NCBI RefSeq assembly: GCF_013369335.1
Contig: NZ_SZQJ01000002.1
Coordinates: forward strand, 1 to 64,000
Source of the DNA: Vibrio sp. JPW-9-11-11
GTDB taxonomy: Bacteria > Pseudomonadota > Gammaproteobacteria > Enterobacterales > Vibrionaceae
Reading direction: 5' to 3'
Length of the DNA stretch: 64,000 bases
Part shown: one piece after another, positions 54,653 through 63,989 of the stretch
Layout of the letters: each line of letters begins with the position of its first letter
Numbering within the stretch: position 1 is the stretch's first letter
The notes under the pieces: generated by a model
Seen by the model: the letters and a program-made list of their open reading frames with translations, nothing else
Database searches by the model: none
What the model was told of the DNA's origin: nothing
Made by a program: the position numbers and the translations under genes

Positions 54653-54716
54653 AAAAATAATAGAATAAGTTCCCTTTTTTGCCCCCGAGCTGGGGGCATA
54701 GCAACGTCACAGGCTG

Positions 54717-54766
54717 AAGGCTATCGGATTGACTTTTCTGGACACGTCGGTCCGGTAGCCTTTTTT
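54717..54766 (+). terminator. Intrinsic terminator of argD-astAD
   Basis: AAGGCTATCGGA (54717-54728) pairs with TCCGGTAGCCTT (54751-54762), with one wobble, followed by T. A second GC-rich hairpin (GCCCCC / GGGGGC, 54681-54697) lies just upstream. Confidence 0.8.
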
Positions 54767-54814
54767 ATAACTCAAACAACTATATAACGTAAACAACCCC
54801 AACAAGGAGGCGGT

Positions 54815-55606
54815 ATGTCGCCAGATGTTTTATTCCAGTCGTTATGGAGTGACTATATTCAACGCTTGTGTCCCTCTGCTGAAAAAGTGCATCAATTGCT
54901 GCAAGAGGATGACGCGCTCATTAATGACCACATTGCCCTACGCACATTCAATGTTGCCCCGCTTGGTATCGCAACCTTAGCTCAGCCTTTTCTAGATGCG
55001 GGCTACAAGCCATGTGGCGATTATGTTTTTGAAAGTAAAAAATTGGTCGCTAAGCACTACGAGCACCCAGATCCGAAACAGCCAAAAGTCTTCATCAGTG
55101 AGCTGAAAGTGGATGAGTGCTCTAGTGATTTACAAGCGATCGTTGCCAAGCTAGTAGAGCAAGTAGACACCGATAAGCTAAAAGGTCATGAGTTCTTATA
55201 CGGTGGACGTTTGTGGGATCTGAGTTACGCGGATTTTCAAACGCTTGCTAAAGAGAGCGAGTACGCGGCTTGGTTAGCTGCGCATGGCTACGGAGCCAAC
55301 CACTTTACCGTGAGCGTTAACCAGCTTAATGCGTTTGATGAAGTGAAAGGGGTGAATGACCATCTTCGTGACGCCGGATTTACTATTAACGAGTTTGGTG
55401 GTGAAGTAAAAGGCACGCCCGAAGTGTTACTCGAGCAGTCGTCGACTATGGCGGATAAAGTCGCGGTGCAGTTTAGCGAAGGCAGTGAAATGATTCCTGG
55501 CGGTTTTTACGAGTTTGCTAAGCGATACCCGATGGAAAACGGCGAGTTGTATCCAGGGTTTGTTGCGGCATCCGCAGACAAGATTTTCGAGAGTACCAAC
55601 GGCTAA
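54815..55606 (+). CDS. DUF1338 domain protein (2-oxoadipate dioxygenase/decarboxylase-like)
   Basis: The 263-residue protein belongs to DUF1338. Characterised members (HglS/YdcJ) are Fe(II) enzymes that convert 2-oxoadipate to 2-hydroxyglutarate in lysine breakdown. Candidate metal ligands are visible: His in NDHIALRTFN (about 39), His in GANHFTVSVN and an acidic C-terminal segment. It is shorter than HglS (about 460), the compact form common in marine bacteria. It directly follows the arginine catabolic genes but has its own AAGGAGG site and comes after their terminator. Substrate unknown here. Confidence 0.82.
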   Translation: MSPDVLFQSLWSDYIQRLCPSAEKVHQLLQEDDALINDHIALRTFNVAPLGIATLAQPFLDAGYKPCGDYVFESKKLVAKHYEHPDPKQPKVFISELKVDECSSDLQAIVAKLVEQVDTDKLKGHEFLYGGRLWDLSYADFQTLAKESEYAAWLAAHGYGANHFTVSVNQLNAFDEVKGVNDHLRDAGFTINEFGGEVKGTPEVLLEQSSTMADKVAVQFSEGSEMIPGGFYEFAKRYPMENGELYPGFVAASADKIFESTNG

Positions 55607-55628
55607 CCTGCTTCGGGAATGAAAAGAA

Positions 55629-55659
55629 AAAGCCACCCATGTTTCCATGGGTGGCTTTC
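55629..55659. terminator. Bidirectional terminator between the DUF1338 gene and crp
   Basis: A 13-bp stem AAAGCCACCCATG / CATGGGTGGCTTT with a 4-base loop lies between two converging genes. Confidence 0.9.
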
Positions 55660-55681
55660 AATATTCATACGTTAAACGAAA

Positions 55682-56314
55682 TTAACGAGTACCGTAGACC
55701 ACGATGGTTTTACCGTGAGCAGAGATCAGGTTTTGCTCTTCTAGCATCTTCAAGATACGACCCACAGTCTCACGAGAACAGCCAACGATTTGGCCGATTT
55801 CTTGACGGGTGATCTTAATTTGCATGCCGTCTGGGTGCGTCATTGCATCGGGTTGCTTCGCTAAGTTAAGTAGCGTTTGTGCGATGCGGCCTGTCACGTC
55901 AAGGAAGGCAAGGTCACCCACTTTTTGGCTAGTCACTTGTAGGCGGCTTGCCATTTGCGCGGAAAGGCGCATTAGGATATCTGGGTTCACTTGGATCAGT
56001 TGACGGAACTTCTTGAATGAGATTTCCGCTACTTCACAAGGAGATTTTGCACGAACCCAAGCGGTACGTTCTTGATCTTCTTCGAATAAGCCAAGTTCAC
56101 CGATAAAGTCGCCTTGGTTTAGGTAAGAAAGGATCATCTCCTTACCTTCTTCGTCTTTGATAAGAACCGCTACAGAACCTTTAACGATGTAGTACAAAGT
56201 TTCCGCCTTTTCGCCCGCGTGAATTAGCGTGCTTTTTGAAGGGTACTTATGAATATGACAATGTGAAAGGAACCACTCTAATGTAGGGTCGGTTTGAGGT
56301 TTACCTAGAACCAT
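55682..56314 (-). CDS. crp: cAMP receptor protein (CRP)
   Basis: CRP is the global cAMP-dependent regulator of carbon use and, in Vibrio, of competence, chitin use and quorum sensing. The 210-residue protein has the cyclic-nucleotide domain with the phosphate-binding region [20 protein letters not shown], the long dimer helix, and the helix-turn-helix [20 protein letters not shown] near the C-terminus. It ends VYGTR as in E. coli. AGAGGAAG precedes the ATG. A CRP-like site upstream (56506-56525) suggests autoregulation. Confidence 0.98.
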   Translation of the reverse strand: MVLGKPQTDPTLEWFLSHCHIHKYPSKSTLIHAGEKAETLYYIVKGSVAVLIKDEEGKEMILSYLNQGDFIGELGLFEEDQERTAWVRAKSPCEVAEISFKKFRQLIQVNPDILMRLSAQMASRLQVTSQKVGDLAFLDVTGRIAQTLLNLAKQPDAMTHPDGMQIKITRQEIGQIVGCSRETVGRILKMLEEQNLISAHGKTIVVYGTR

Positions 56315-56505
56315 AATATCTCACTTCCTCTGCAGGGTACGCTTGCTGCTTTCCATGTTGTAGCAAGCCTTAAATCAAGACTTACTAGGATAAGAGCACT
56401 TTATCAATGCTGCAAGCCAACTTGTGTTTCGGTATCAAATAGTATCCTTTTTCGAAAACGATTTCTTGATTTTAATCGGGTCCGAATAGGGTTTTAGTAA
56501 GCAAA

Positions 56506-56525
56506 AATGTGCACATGATCACGGT
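56506..56525. promoter_or_regulatory. Predicted CRP site in the crp upstream region
   Basis: TGTGC-ACATGA-TCACG (56508-56523) matches eight of ten CRP consensus positions. It lies ~195 bases upstream of crp and 32 bases past the prkB stop. The E. coli crp promoter is autoregulated through a similar upstream site. Confidence 0.6.
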
Positions 56526-56556
56526 ATGAAAAGTAATCGTGTTTTGGCTGTGAGCC

Positions 56557-57426
56557 CTAGCCAATTTTTCCAGTTTCAATCAATTGCTGCAGGATTGGCC
56601 TGACAATCAATTCCATCGCAAAGCTCATTTTCCCGCCCGGTACCACTAGGGTGTTGTGACGTGACATAAAAGAGCCGTCAATCATGGCGAGTAAATAAGG
56701 GAAGTCGACATTCTTTATCCCACGTAGGCGAATGACGACGAAACTTTCGTCTAAACTCGGGATGCCTTTGGCGTTGAGTGGGTTAGAGGTATCGACGGTT
56801 GGTACGCGTTGAAAGTTAATATGCGTGCGCGAAAACTGCGGCGTGATGTAGTTGAGGTAGTCATCCATCGAACGAACAATCGAGTCCATTACCGCTTCGC
56901 GCGAGTGGCCGCGATCGCGGGTGTCTCGAACGAATTTTTGAATCCACTCTAAGTTAACGATAGGGACCATGCCTATCAGGAAGTCTACGTGCTGTGCGAC
57001 ATTGACATCGCCATCGACCACACCACCGTGCAACCCTTCATAAAACATCACGTCGGAGTTTTCCGGCAGGTCTTGCCACGGCGTAAACGTACCCGGCATT
57101 TGGTTGTAAGGCACGGCTTCATCGAAAGTATGTAGATAGCGACGAACTTGGCCGATGCCTTCTTGTCCGTACTTGCGGAAAAACTCAGCCAGTGCACCAA
57201 AATCATTGGCTTGAGGACCAAAGTAACTGATATGGCGGCCTTGCTCACGGGCTTTGCGAATTTCGACGTCCATTTCTGGGCGGGTGAAACGGTGGAAGCT
57301 GTCGCCTTCAACCCAAGCGGGTTTGATGTTCATCATATTGAACATCTTACGAAACGCTTCTGAAGTCGTTGTCGTCCCGGCGCCAGATGAACCCGTCACC
57401 GCGATAATAGGGTGTTTTGCTGACAT
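56557..57426 (-). CDS. prkB: Phosphoribulokinase-family protein PrkB
   Basis: The protein belongs to the phosphoribulokinase/uridine kinase P-loop family. The loop is GSSGAGTTTT near 12-21, followed by WVEGDSFHRFTRPEMD and MFYEGLHGGVVDGDVN. Bacteria like this have no Calvin cycle, and the cellular role of PrkB is unknown despite its conservation. It is 289 residues, the same as E. coli PrkB, and lies in the same crp-prkB-yheU-yheT order. AAGG precedes the ATG. Confidence 0.93.
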   Translation of the reverse strand: MSAKHPIIAVTGSSGAGTTTTSEAFRKMFNMMNIKPAWVEGDSFHRFTRPEMDVEIRKAREQGRHISYFGPQANDFGALAEFFRKYGQEGIGQVRRYLHTFDEAVPYNQMPGTFTPWQDLPENSDVMFYEGLHGGVVDGDVNVAQHVDFLIGMVPIVNLEWIQKFVRDTRDRGHSREAVMDSIVRSMDDYLNYITPQFSRTHINFQRVPTVDTSNPLNAKGIPSLDESFVVIRLRGIKNVDFPYLLAMIDGSFMSRHNTLVVPGGKMSFAMELIVRPILQQLIETGKIG

Positions 57427-57517
57427 GACAAACCTTGTCTGTGAATAACTTTCCTGTAAACGCTGACCACTATAACACGCTTTTTCTGCGAGTCACTGTA
57501 TGACGTGCGTTAAATGC

Positions 57518-57730
57518 TCAGAACTTGTTTCTCATCTGAATATCAACACTCTCATGCAGTTCAGAGTAGACCACGACGGCCTCGCCTGACTCAAGTTGAG
57601 GCTTGATTTGGTCAACCTTTTCTTGCAATGAGATCTCTTTGTCGCCGTAGTCAGTGCCCTCTCGAAGTACAAATTCTCGAATAAGGTTGTCTAAGGTTTC
57701 TGGGTCGATTTGTTGCCATGGAACGATCAT
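57518..57730 (-). CDS. yheU: YheU family protein (UPF0270)
   Basis: This 70-residue protein begins [20 protein letters not shown], the conserved UPF0270 start, and continues with [20 protein letters not shown]. Structure and function are not established for the family. GAGG precedes the ATG. It lies 41 bases after yheT and before prkB, in the same operon order as E. coli. Confidence 0.93.
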   Translation of the reverse strand: MIVPWQQIDPETLDNLIREFVLREGTDYGDKEISLQEKVDQIKPQLESGEAVVVYSELHESVDIQMRNKF

Positions 57731-57771
57731 AAATACCTCGTCATTTTATGCTCGATAGTGCAGTGCGGCTA

Positions 57772-58749
57772 TTATGCCGAAACCGCCAAACTTTCATAGT
57801 AGGCAGGGAGACTCTCTTCTAGCCAAAAGCGCGGTTTGAGTGCGCTACCGGTAACAAAGCCCACATGACCACCTTGATCAAAAAGTCGATAATCGATGTT
57901 ATCGGGCAGGATATATTTAGGGATCACCGCGTCGGTCATAAAGGGATCGTCTTTAGCGTGGATGATCTGAGTCGGCAGTCGAATCTCTTTTAGGCGATGG
58001 ATCCCCGAGCAGCGCTGATAGTAATCTGCCGCATCTTTAAATCCATGCAGTGGGGCGGTGATGAGGTCATCAAAATCGTACAAGCGAGTGACTCGCTTAA
58101 TATGTTGATAGCTGACACCCAGTTCGCCTTTGAGTAGATGGTGTTTTTGCAAAGCACTTTTTTTGAGAGAAGAGAGTAAGTAGCTTTTGTATAGCTTGGA
58201 AAAGCCTTTCTCGATCCGTTCTGAACAAGCAGAAAGGTCTAGCGGCGCAGAGACAATGGTGGCGGCATCGAGCAAAGGATCGTTGCTGTATTGGGCTAAG
58301 TAGTTAGCCAGCATGTTGCCGCCTAGCGAAATGCCAACTGCGACCTTTTTTTGGTTGGGGAAGTGCTGATTGAGGTGTTTGAGAAACAAGCGAGCGTCTT
58401 CGATTTCACCTGAGTGGTAAGCGCGCGCCAGCTTGTTGGGTTTACCGCTGCAACCACGAAAGTGCATGATGACAGATAACCAGCCTTGGTTGGCAAAGGC
58501 GTGCATCAACCCATTGGCATACGGGCTATAAAAACAGCCTTCGAGGCCATGAAACAGGACAAACAGAGGCTTGTTTTGCGCGCTGGGTTGGTCGTAAGGC
58601 TCACTCCAAGCAATATCGAGAAAGTCACCATCTGGGGTATCTAGAGTTTGCCACACGGGCTCAAAGAGCGCTTTTTTACGAATCAAACGCGGGGCTAATG
58701 TCTGCAAGTGCGGATTGGCTAAACCGGTTGCCGCGATAAATTGAGTCAT
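57772..58749 (-). CDS. yheT: YheT-family alpha/beta hydrolase
   Basis: The 325-residue protein is an alpha/beta hydrolase of the YheT/ABHD1 group. The nucleophile elbow is GISLGGNMLANYLA, the oxyanion region is LFHGLEGCFYSPYANGLM, and late catalytic residues are in HAKDDPFMTDAVI and DQGGHVGFV. Family members may be esterases, but the natural substrate is unknown. It starts nine bases after the upstream gene's stop and is part of the yheS-yheU operon. Confidence 0.92.
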   Translation of the reverse strand: MTQFIAATGLANPHLQTLAPRLIRKKALFEPVWQTLDTPDGDFLDIAWSEPYDQPSAQNKPLFVLFHGLEGCFYSPYANGLMHAFANQGWLSVIMHFRGCSGKPNKLARAYHSGEIEDARLFLKHLNQHFPNQKKVAVGISLGGNMLANYLAQYSNDPLLDAATIVSAPLDLSACSERIEKGFSKLYKSYLLSSLKKSALQKHHLLKGELGVSYQHIKRVTRLYDFDDLITAPLHGFKDAADYYQRCSGIHRLKEIRLPTQIIHAKDDPFMTDAVIPKYILPDNIDYRLFDQGGHVGFVTGSALKPRFWLEESLPAYYESLAVSA

Positions 58750-58758
58750 GGCTTGTCC

Positions 58759-59238
58759 CTAATGGTTGGCGATGTTGTCGTACGGCTGGGAGAACACGGA
58801 ATACAGGGGCTCTCCACCCAGTTGACGGCAGTAGCGCAGGGTGAGTGGTTCGCCATGATTGGGGGCTAACGAAATATTATTGATGCAGTCGACCAAATCC
58901 GACTGTTGCTGCTTTTCGAGCTGCAGTTCAAACTGGAGTGATTCACGATAGAGAGTGTCTGGCAGGTGAAATTTTAGTTTGCGCCTCAGTTCGCGATAGT
59001 TCAGTAATAGCGCTTCGCTGCGACCTAGGCACTCTTCGACCTGATGCCAATCTTGTTCTGAAAAACAGACCTGCTGCTCATCTAACCATTTGAGCAGCAG
59101 CAGCAGATTCACATTGCCTTTGAATTGGTTTTGCAGGGCTAGGCACGCCTCTTTGACCTCCCGAACACTATAATATTGCAAGCTAAATTGCCATAAGTGC
59201 TCGAGGGTTAAAGAGAGTTTGGCGTGCTCTGAACTCAT
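58759..59238 (-). CDS. TIGR02444-family protein
   Basis: The 159-residue, mostly helical, Leu/Gln-rich protein has SLQYYSVREVKEACLALQNQ and VNLLLLLKWLDEQQVCFSEQ, which match the TIGR02444 family of small gammaproteobacterial proteins. No function is known. Its ATG overlaps the yheS stop by four bases (ATGA), so it is translationally coupled to the ABC-F ATPase gene and expressed with it. It is absent from the E. coli version of this operon. Confidence 0.82.
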   Translation of the reverse strand: MSSEHAKLSLTLEHLWQFSLQYYSVREVKEACLALQNQFKGNVNLLLLLKWLDEQQVCFSEQDWHQVEECLGRSEALLLNYRELRRKLKFHLPDTLYRESLQFELQLEKQQQSDLVDCINNISLAPNHGEPLTLRYCRQLGGEPLYSVFSQPYDNIANH

Positions 59239-61157
59239 TGACTATTGAACTCCAGTTCCATCTGTTCTAGCTGCTCTTGTACAGCCATCCATTCCATCTC
59301 TACCTCTTCAAGCGCACTTTTACTGTTGGCTTGAACGGCGAGTACTTCGTTAAGTTTAGCTTTATTTTCGGCTTGATAAAGCGAGTTGTCTGACAGTTGC
59401 TGTTCGGCTTGCTCTAGCGCGACGCCTAACTTATCCATTTTCTCTTCGAGTTTTGTCAGGTTTTTGCGAATTGGCGCGGTTTGCTTACGAAACTCTGCTT
59501 CACGACGTTTTTGCTCTTTTTTCGCAGCGGCACTATTGAGCGAATTTTTTTCAGGCTGCTGCTCTTGCGCCTCGCGTCTTTCCTGTTTTTGTTGCTCGGT
59601 GAGCCACTTATAGTAATCGCTTAGGTCGCCATCGAAAGGCGCGACCTGTCGATCGTGAACCAAGTACAGATCATCAGTGGTCGCGCGCAGTAGGTAGCGG
59701 TCGTGCGAGACAATCACCATCGCTCCCTCGAAGGTCTGTAGCGCCAGAGTGAGCGCCTGACGCATATCGAGATCAAGGTGGTTGGTGGGTTCGTCAAGCA
59801 ACAACAGGTTCGGCTTTTGCCATACCAGCAACGCCAATACAAGACGTGCTTTCTCGCCACCGGAGAAGGGCGCCACTTTTTCCAGCGCTTTCTCACCTTG
59901 GAAACCAAAACTACCCAAATAGTTACGCAGTTCGAGTTCGTTTTTGTCCGGTGCGATTTGCATCATGTGTTGCAGTGGCGTCTCTTCTGGATGCAAAGTT
60001 TCTAATTGATGCTGGGCAAAGTAGCCAATCTTAACGCCTTGGGAATAAGTGAGGTCGCCACCTTGGGCCTTAAGATCGCGTGAGAGCAACTTGATCAAAG
60101 TCGACTTACCCGCACCGTTGCGACCAAGTAAGCCAATACGACTGCCCGGAACTAGGTTGAGACGAATCTTCTCTAAAATTAGGTTGTCGTCGTACCCAGC
60201 AGAGACATCATCCATCATGATGATCGGGTTAGGCAGGGCGGCTGGCTGACGAAACTCAAAACTAAATGGGTTGTCGAACTGGGCAGGCAGAACTTTCTCC
60301 ATTCGTTCCAGTGCTTTAATACGGCTCTGAGCTTGGCGCGCTTTCGAGGCTTTATAGCGAAAACGGTCAATGTAGCTTTGCATATGCGCCATCTGCTTTT
60401 GTTGTTTTTGGAACATGGCTTGTTGTAGCAGAAGCTTTTGCGCGCGCTGGTCTTCAAACGACGAGTAGTTACCTGTGTATTCGTTGAGCAATTGGTTTTC
60501 GACGTGAATAATTCGTCCGACGATAGGGTCGAGGAAATCTCGGTCGTGAGAGATCAATACCAAGGTCCCCGGGTAATTTTGCAACCAGCGTTCTAGCCAC
60601 ATCACAGCGTCTAAGTCTAAGTGGTTGGTTGGTTCGTCGAGCAGCAGCAAATCAGACCGGCACAACAGCGCTTGTGCCAAATTAAGGCGCATGCGCCAAC
60701 CACCGGAGAATTGAGTCAGGCTCCAGCTCATTTGTTGTTGGCTAAAACCAAGGCCATCGAGTAACTCTGCTGCGCGAGCGCGAATGCTGTACCCACCGAT
60801 GGTTTCAATTTTTCCGTGGATCTCTGCCACTAAGGTGCCGTTATCTTGTTGTTCCGCCGTCACCAGTTCCGCTTCTAAGCGGCGGTACTCACGATCGCCA
60901 TCGATGACATACTCAATAGCGCTGCGTTCGAGCGCGGGCGTTTCTTGCGCAACCCAAGCGAGTTCCCAATGGGCCGGTTTCGCAAAATGTCCTGCGTCGA
61001 TAGACAGTTCATCTTTAATTAAGGCGAATAGGGTCGATTTTCCGCAGCCGTTTTTTCCCACTAGGCCGACTTTGTCGCCTGGCTGAATGGTTGCCGACGC
61101 TTGGTCAAGCAGAGGTTTGCCGCCGCGCAGTAGCTGTATGCCAGAGAAGGTAATCAT
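59235..61157 (-). CDS. yheS: ABC-F family ATPase YheS
   Basis: ABC-F proteins have two ATPase domains but no membrane part and act on the ribosome. Walker A motifs GKNGCGKST (about 34) and GRNGAGKST (about 346) and signatures FSGGWRMRLNLAQALL and FSGGEKARLVLALLVW are visible, each followed by a LLLLDEPTNHLDL Walker B. A charged coiled coil rich in Q, K and E follows (about 525-640). Its length, 640 residues, matches E. coli YheS (637). It is first in the yheS-TIGR02444-yheT-yheU-prkB operon and divergent from kefG. The ribosome binding site is weak. Confidence 0.95.
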   Translation of the reverse strand: MITFSGIQLLRGGKPLLDQASATIQPGDKVGLVGKNGCGKSTLFALIKDELSIDAGHFAKPAHWELAWVAQETPALERSAIEYVIDGDREYRRLEAELVTAEQQDNGTLVAEIHGKIETIGGYSIRARAAELLDGLGFSQQQMSWSLTQFSGGWRMRLNLAQALLCRSDLLLLDEPTNHLDLDAVMWLERWLQNYPGTLVLISHDRDFLDPIVGRIIHVENQLLNEYTGNYSSFEDQRAQKLLLQQAMFQKQQKQMAHMQSYIDRFRYKASKARQAQSRIKALERMEKVLPAQFDNPFSFEFRQPAALPNPIIMMDDVSAGYDDNLILEKIRLNLVPGSRIGLLGRNGAGKSTLIKLLSRDLKAQGGDLTYSQGVKIGYFAQHQLETLHPEETPLQHMMQIAPDKNELELRNYLGSFGFQGEKALEKVAPFSGGEKARLVLALLVWQKPNLLLLDEPTNHLDLDMRQALTLALQTFEGAMVIVSHDRYLLRATTDDLYLVHDRQVAPFDGDLSDYYKWLTEQQKQERREAQEQQPEKNSLNSAAAKKEQKRREAEFRKQTAPIRKNLTKLEEKMDKLGVALEQAEQQLSDNSLYQAENKAKLNEVLAVQANSKSALEEVEMEWMAVQEQLEQMELEFNSQ

Positions 61158-61311
61158 AATATTTGCTTTATCTTTGCTCGTAATGGGTCGAATAGTAGGG
61201 TAGTTGACAGACTATGTCGATTATTGCGTTATTCTAGCGAACAACGTATAACAAACTGATAACGACTGTTCCCCCCTAACTCCCAGATATGTAAGGATTG
61301 CAATCGAATTC

Positions 61312-61902
61312 ATGGAGACTACAGCCGCAGACAAACCCAAAGTGTTGGTGCTTTATGCTCACCCAGAGTCACGAGCGTCGGTGGCCAACCAAGTCATGAT
61401 CAAAAAAATTGAGTCACTTGATCACGTCACCGTACACGACCTTTATGCCCACTATCCTGACTTCTTTATCGACGTGGTTGCCGAGCAAGCGCTGCTCGAT
61501 GCCCATGACGTGATTGTTTTTCACCACCCGCTCTATATGTATTCTTGCCCGGCGCTGCTCAAAGAGTGGCTGGATCGAGTGTTGGGTAAAGGTTTTGCGT
61601 TTGGTAAAGGCGAAGCACTAAAAGGGAAATATTGGCGCAGTGTGATCACGACGGGTGGTAAAGAAGAAGCGTTTGGTAAGTCAGGTTACAACCGCTATCC
61701 GTTGGCCGAAATTCTACAACCATTTGAACTGACCGCCGCACTGTGTCAAATGCACTGGATAGAGCCTTTGGTACTCTACTGGGCGCGGAATGTCTCAGAG
61801 GCAGATCGTTACCAACACGCCGAGGCTTATCGCCATTGGTTACTTGACCCATTAGCCGTTTTTGAATCTGAGCAAGGAGCCGCCAATGGCATTGGAAAGT
61901 GA
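61312..61902 (+). CDS. kefG: Glutathione-regulated potassium-efflux ancillary protein KefG
   Basis: KefG is a flavodoxin-fold protein that binds KefB and is needed for its full activity in electrophile defence. The 196-residue protein has [20 protein letters not shown] near the start, [40 protein letters not shown] and [10 protein letters not shown]. Its 3' end overlaps kefB by 17 bases, so the two are translationally coupled. The start at 61312 has AAGGA about 15 bases upstream, rather far. Confidence 0.94.
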   Translation: METTAADKPKVLVLYAHPESRASVANQVMIKKIESLDHVTVHDLYAHYPDFFIDVVAEQALLDAHDVIVFHHPLYMYSCPALLKEWLDRVLGKGFAFGKGEALKGKYWRSVITTGGKEEAFGKSGYNRYPLAEILQPFELTAALCQMHWIEPLVLYWARNVSEADRYQHAEAYRHWLLDPLAVFESEQGAANGIGK

Positions 61903-63682
61903 TTTTCTTCAAAGTAGCGTCATTTTTCTTACCGCGGCCGTGGTCGCCGTACCCATAGCTCAGCGCTTAGGGTTGGGTTCGGTACTGGGATACTTGCTGG
62001 CTGGGGTGGCCATTGGCCCATGGGGACTGGGGCTTATCAGTGATGTGGAAGCGATTCTCCATTTTGCCGAATTTGGCGTGGTGCTGCTGCTGTTTTTAAT
62101 CGGGCTAGAGTTGAATCCGAAAAAGCTATTGCAAATGAAAGGCCCTATCTTAGGTCTGGGTGGGGCTCAGGTGGTGATTACGACCTTGATTCTGGCCAGT
62201 ATCGCCTACTTGGTGGGCACCTCGTGGCAAACCAGCGTGGTGATTGGCATGGGGTTGGCGCTCTCTTCCACTGCGATTGCGCTGCGCGTGATCGATGAGC
62301 AAGGATTGGCGGGGAGTGAAACGGGCCAGTCGGGTTTTGCTGTGTTGCTGTTCCAGGACATTGCCGTGATACCTATGCTGGCGGTATTACCGATTCTGGC
62401 TGGCAATACGGCAGGCGATTGGCTCGACGCGCTATGGATGTTAGCGGGTGTGGCCGGGTTGTTGGTCGGTGGCCATTTTTTGCTGCGGCCTCTGTTTCGT
62501 TATGTGGTACTCAGCGGCGTACGTGAACTCTTTACAGTCGCCGCGCTGCTGTTAGTGATTGGTATCGCTTTAGTGATGAAGCAGATCGGCCTCTCGATGG
62601 CGCTGGGTACGTTTCTCGCTGGCGTGATCCTGGCGGAAAGTGAGTATCGCCACGAGTTAGAAATTGCCATCGAGCCGTTTAAAGGGTTGTTGCTTGGGCT
62701 ATTTTTTATCGCAGTAGGCATGGCGGTTAACTTAGGCTTGCTGGCTCTAAAGCCATTGGCGGTACTGTCTGCTGTGGTTGTCTTAGTGGTGGTGAAAGGC
62801 TTTATCCTCTATTTATTGGCACGCTTGGCCGGCAGTCATGCCAAATCGCGCAGTAAGATGGCGGCGATTTTAAGCCAAGGGGGCGAGTTTGCGTTTGTGA
62901 TCTTTACCGCCGCCAGCAGTGAAGGTTTGCTTAATCAACAACAAACCGCTTTTCTGCTAGTGGTGGTCAGTTTGTCTATGGTGACCACCCCGTTATTGTT
63001 GATGGTGCAAAGCAAATGGTACGCAAGGCGTTTGAACAGTGAGACCCAAGAACTACTGAAAAGCGACGTTATCAATAAGCAGCCGCGTGTGATCATCGCG
63101 GGTTTCGGTCGTTTCGGCCAAATCATCGGCCGTCTGATGTACGCCAACAAAATCAAAGTGACCGTACTTGAGAGTGACGCCAGCCAAATAAAGTTGCTGC
63201 GTAAATATGGCTATAAGGTGTTTTATGGCGACGCCACCCAACTCGACTTGTTGCGCGCTGCGGGCGCGGATAAAGCTGAAGCAATGATCATTTGCACCGA
63301 CTCGCCGGACGAAATCATGCAAATTGTTGAGCTCTGCCAAACCCACTTCCCAAACCTAAAACTATTGGCGCGTGCGCGCAGTCGTGTTGAGGCCTACCAG
63401 CTGTTGAGTCACGGTGTCGACAGCTATTCGCGTGAAACCTTCTTAGGGGCGCTCGATCTGGGTCGTCAGGCATTAGTCAGCTTAGGTATGCACCCTTATC
63501 AAGCCAAACGCGCCGAAGCGCATTTTAGAAAACTGGATAATGCGATGCTGAAAGAGTTACTTCCTCAGCATAATGATGATAAACAATTGGCCTTAAGAGC
63601 CAAGGAAGCCCGTAAAGAACTGGAAGAGATTTTTGGTCGTGAATTAGAGAGCGATCAACAAGCCAAGAAGTTCTGGGATTAA
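61886..63682 (+). CDS. kefB: Glutathione-regulated potassium-efflux protein KefB
   Basis: KefB is a K+/H+ antiporter held closed by glutathione and opened by glutathione adducts, which acidifies the cytoplasm during electrophile stress. I start at ATG 61886 ([20 protein letters not shown]) after AAGGAGC, giving 598 residues (E. coli 601). The first ~380 residues form 12 membrane helices of the CPA2 type. A KTN/TrkA-N nucleotide-binding domain follows ([20 protein letters not shown]). It is coupled to kefG. Confidence 0.95.
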   Translation: MALESDFLQSSVIFLTAAVVAVPIAQRLGLGSVLGYLLAGVAIGPWGLGLISDVEAILHFAEFGVVLLLFLIGLELNPKKLLQMKGPILGLGGAQVVITTLILASIAYLVGTSWQTSVVIGMGLALSSTAIALRVIDEQGLAGSETGQSGFAVLLFQDIAVIPMLAVLPILAGNTAGDWLDALWMLAGVAGLLVGGHFLLRPLFRYVVLSGVRELFTVAALLLVIGIALVMKQIGLSMALGTFLAGVILAESEYRHELEIAIEPFKGLLLGLFFIAVGMAVNLGLLALKPLAVLSAVVVLVVVKGFILYLLARLAGSHAKSRSKMAAILSQGGEFAFVIFTAASSEGLLNQQQTAFLLVVVSLSMVTTPLLLMVQSKWYARRLNSETQELLKSDVINKQPRVIIAGFGRFGQIIGRLMYANKIKVTVLESDASQIKLLRKYGYKVFYGDATQLDLLRAAGADKAEAMIICTDSPDEIMQIVELCQTHFPNLKLLARARSRVEAYQLLSHGVDSYSRETFLGALDLGRQALVSLGMHPYQAKRAEAHFRKLDNAMLKELLPQHNDDKQLALRAKEARKELEEIFGRELESDQQAKKFWD

Positions 63683-63702
63683 ACCAATAACTGAGAAGTC
63701 AC

Positions 63703-63897
63703 ATGAAAAAAAGATTTATTGCTGGCGCCGCTTGCCCAAAATGCGGTGTGCAAGATACCTTACGCTGGTGGATTGAGAACAATATCGAACTGGTTGAGTG
63801 TGTTGAATGTGGTCATCACGATCAACGTAAACCTCAAACTGTCGAAAAAAGTGAACACAGCAGCCAAGAGATGATTGGGATTTTTAAACCCGATTGA
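63703..63897 (+). CDS. yheV: YheV family zinc-ribbon protein
   Basis: The 64-residue protein has two cysteine pairs, C11-P-K-C14 and C33-V-E-C36, followed by GHHDQ, forming a zinc ribbon. It begins MKKRFIAGAACPKCGVQDTL, as in E. coli YheV. The function is unknown. It follows kefB by 20 bases in the conserved kefG-kefB-yheV-slyD order and is probably cotranscribed. A hairpin follows. Confidence 0.92.
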   Translation: MKKRFIAGAACPKCGVQDTLRWWIENNIELVECVECGHHDQRKPQTVEKSEHSSQEMIGIFKPD

Positions 63898-63945
63898 TTG
63901 TGTTTCTATAAATCATCCCCATAATAGGCGGAGTCGTAAATTTGC

Positions 63946-63973
63946 AGACCAGAGTGACACTCCGGTCTTTTAT
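63946..63973 (+). terminator. Intrinsic terminator after yheV
   Basis: AGACCAGAGT (63946-63955) pairs with ACTCCGGTCT (63959-63968) with one mismatch, followed by TTTATCCT. Confidence 0.7.
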
Positions 63974-63989
63974 CCTCCTTGGAGTTAAT

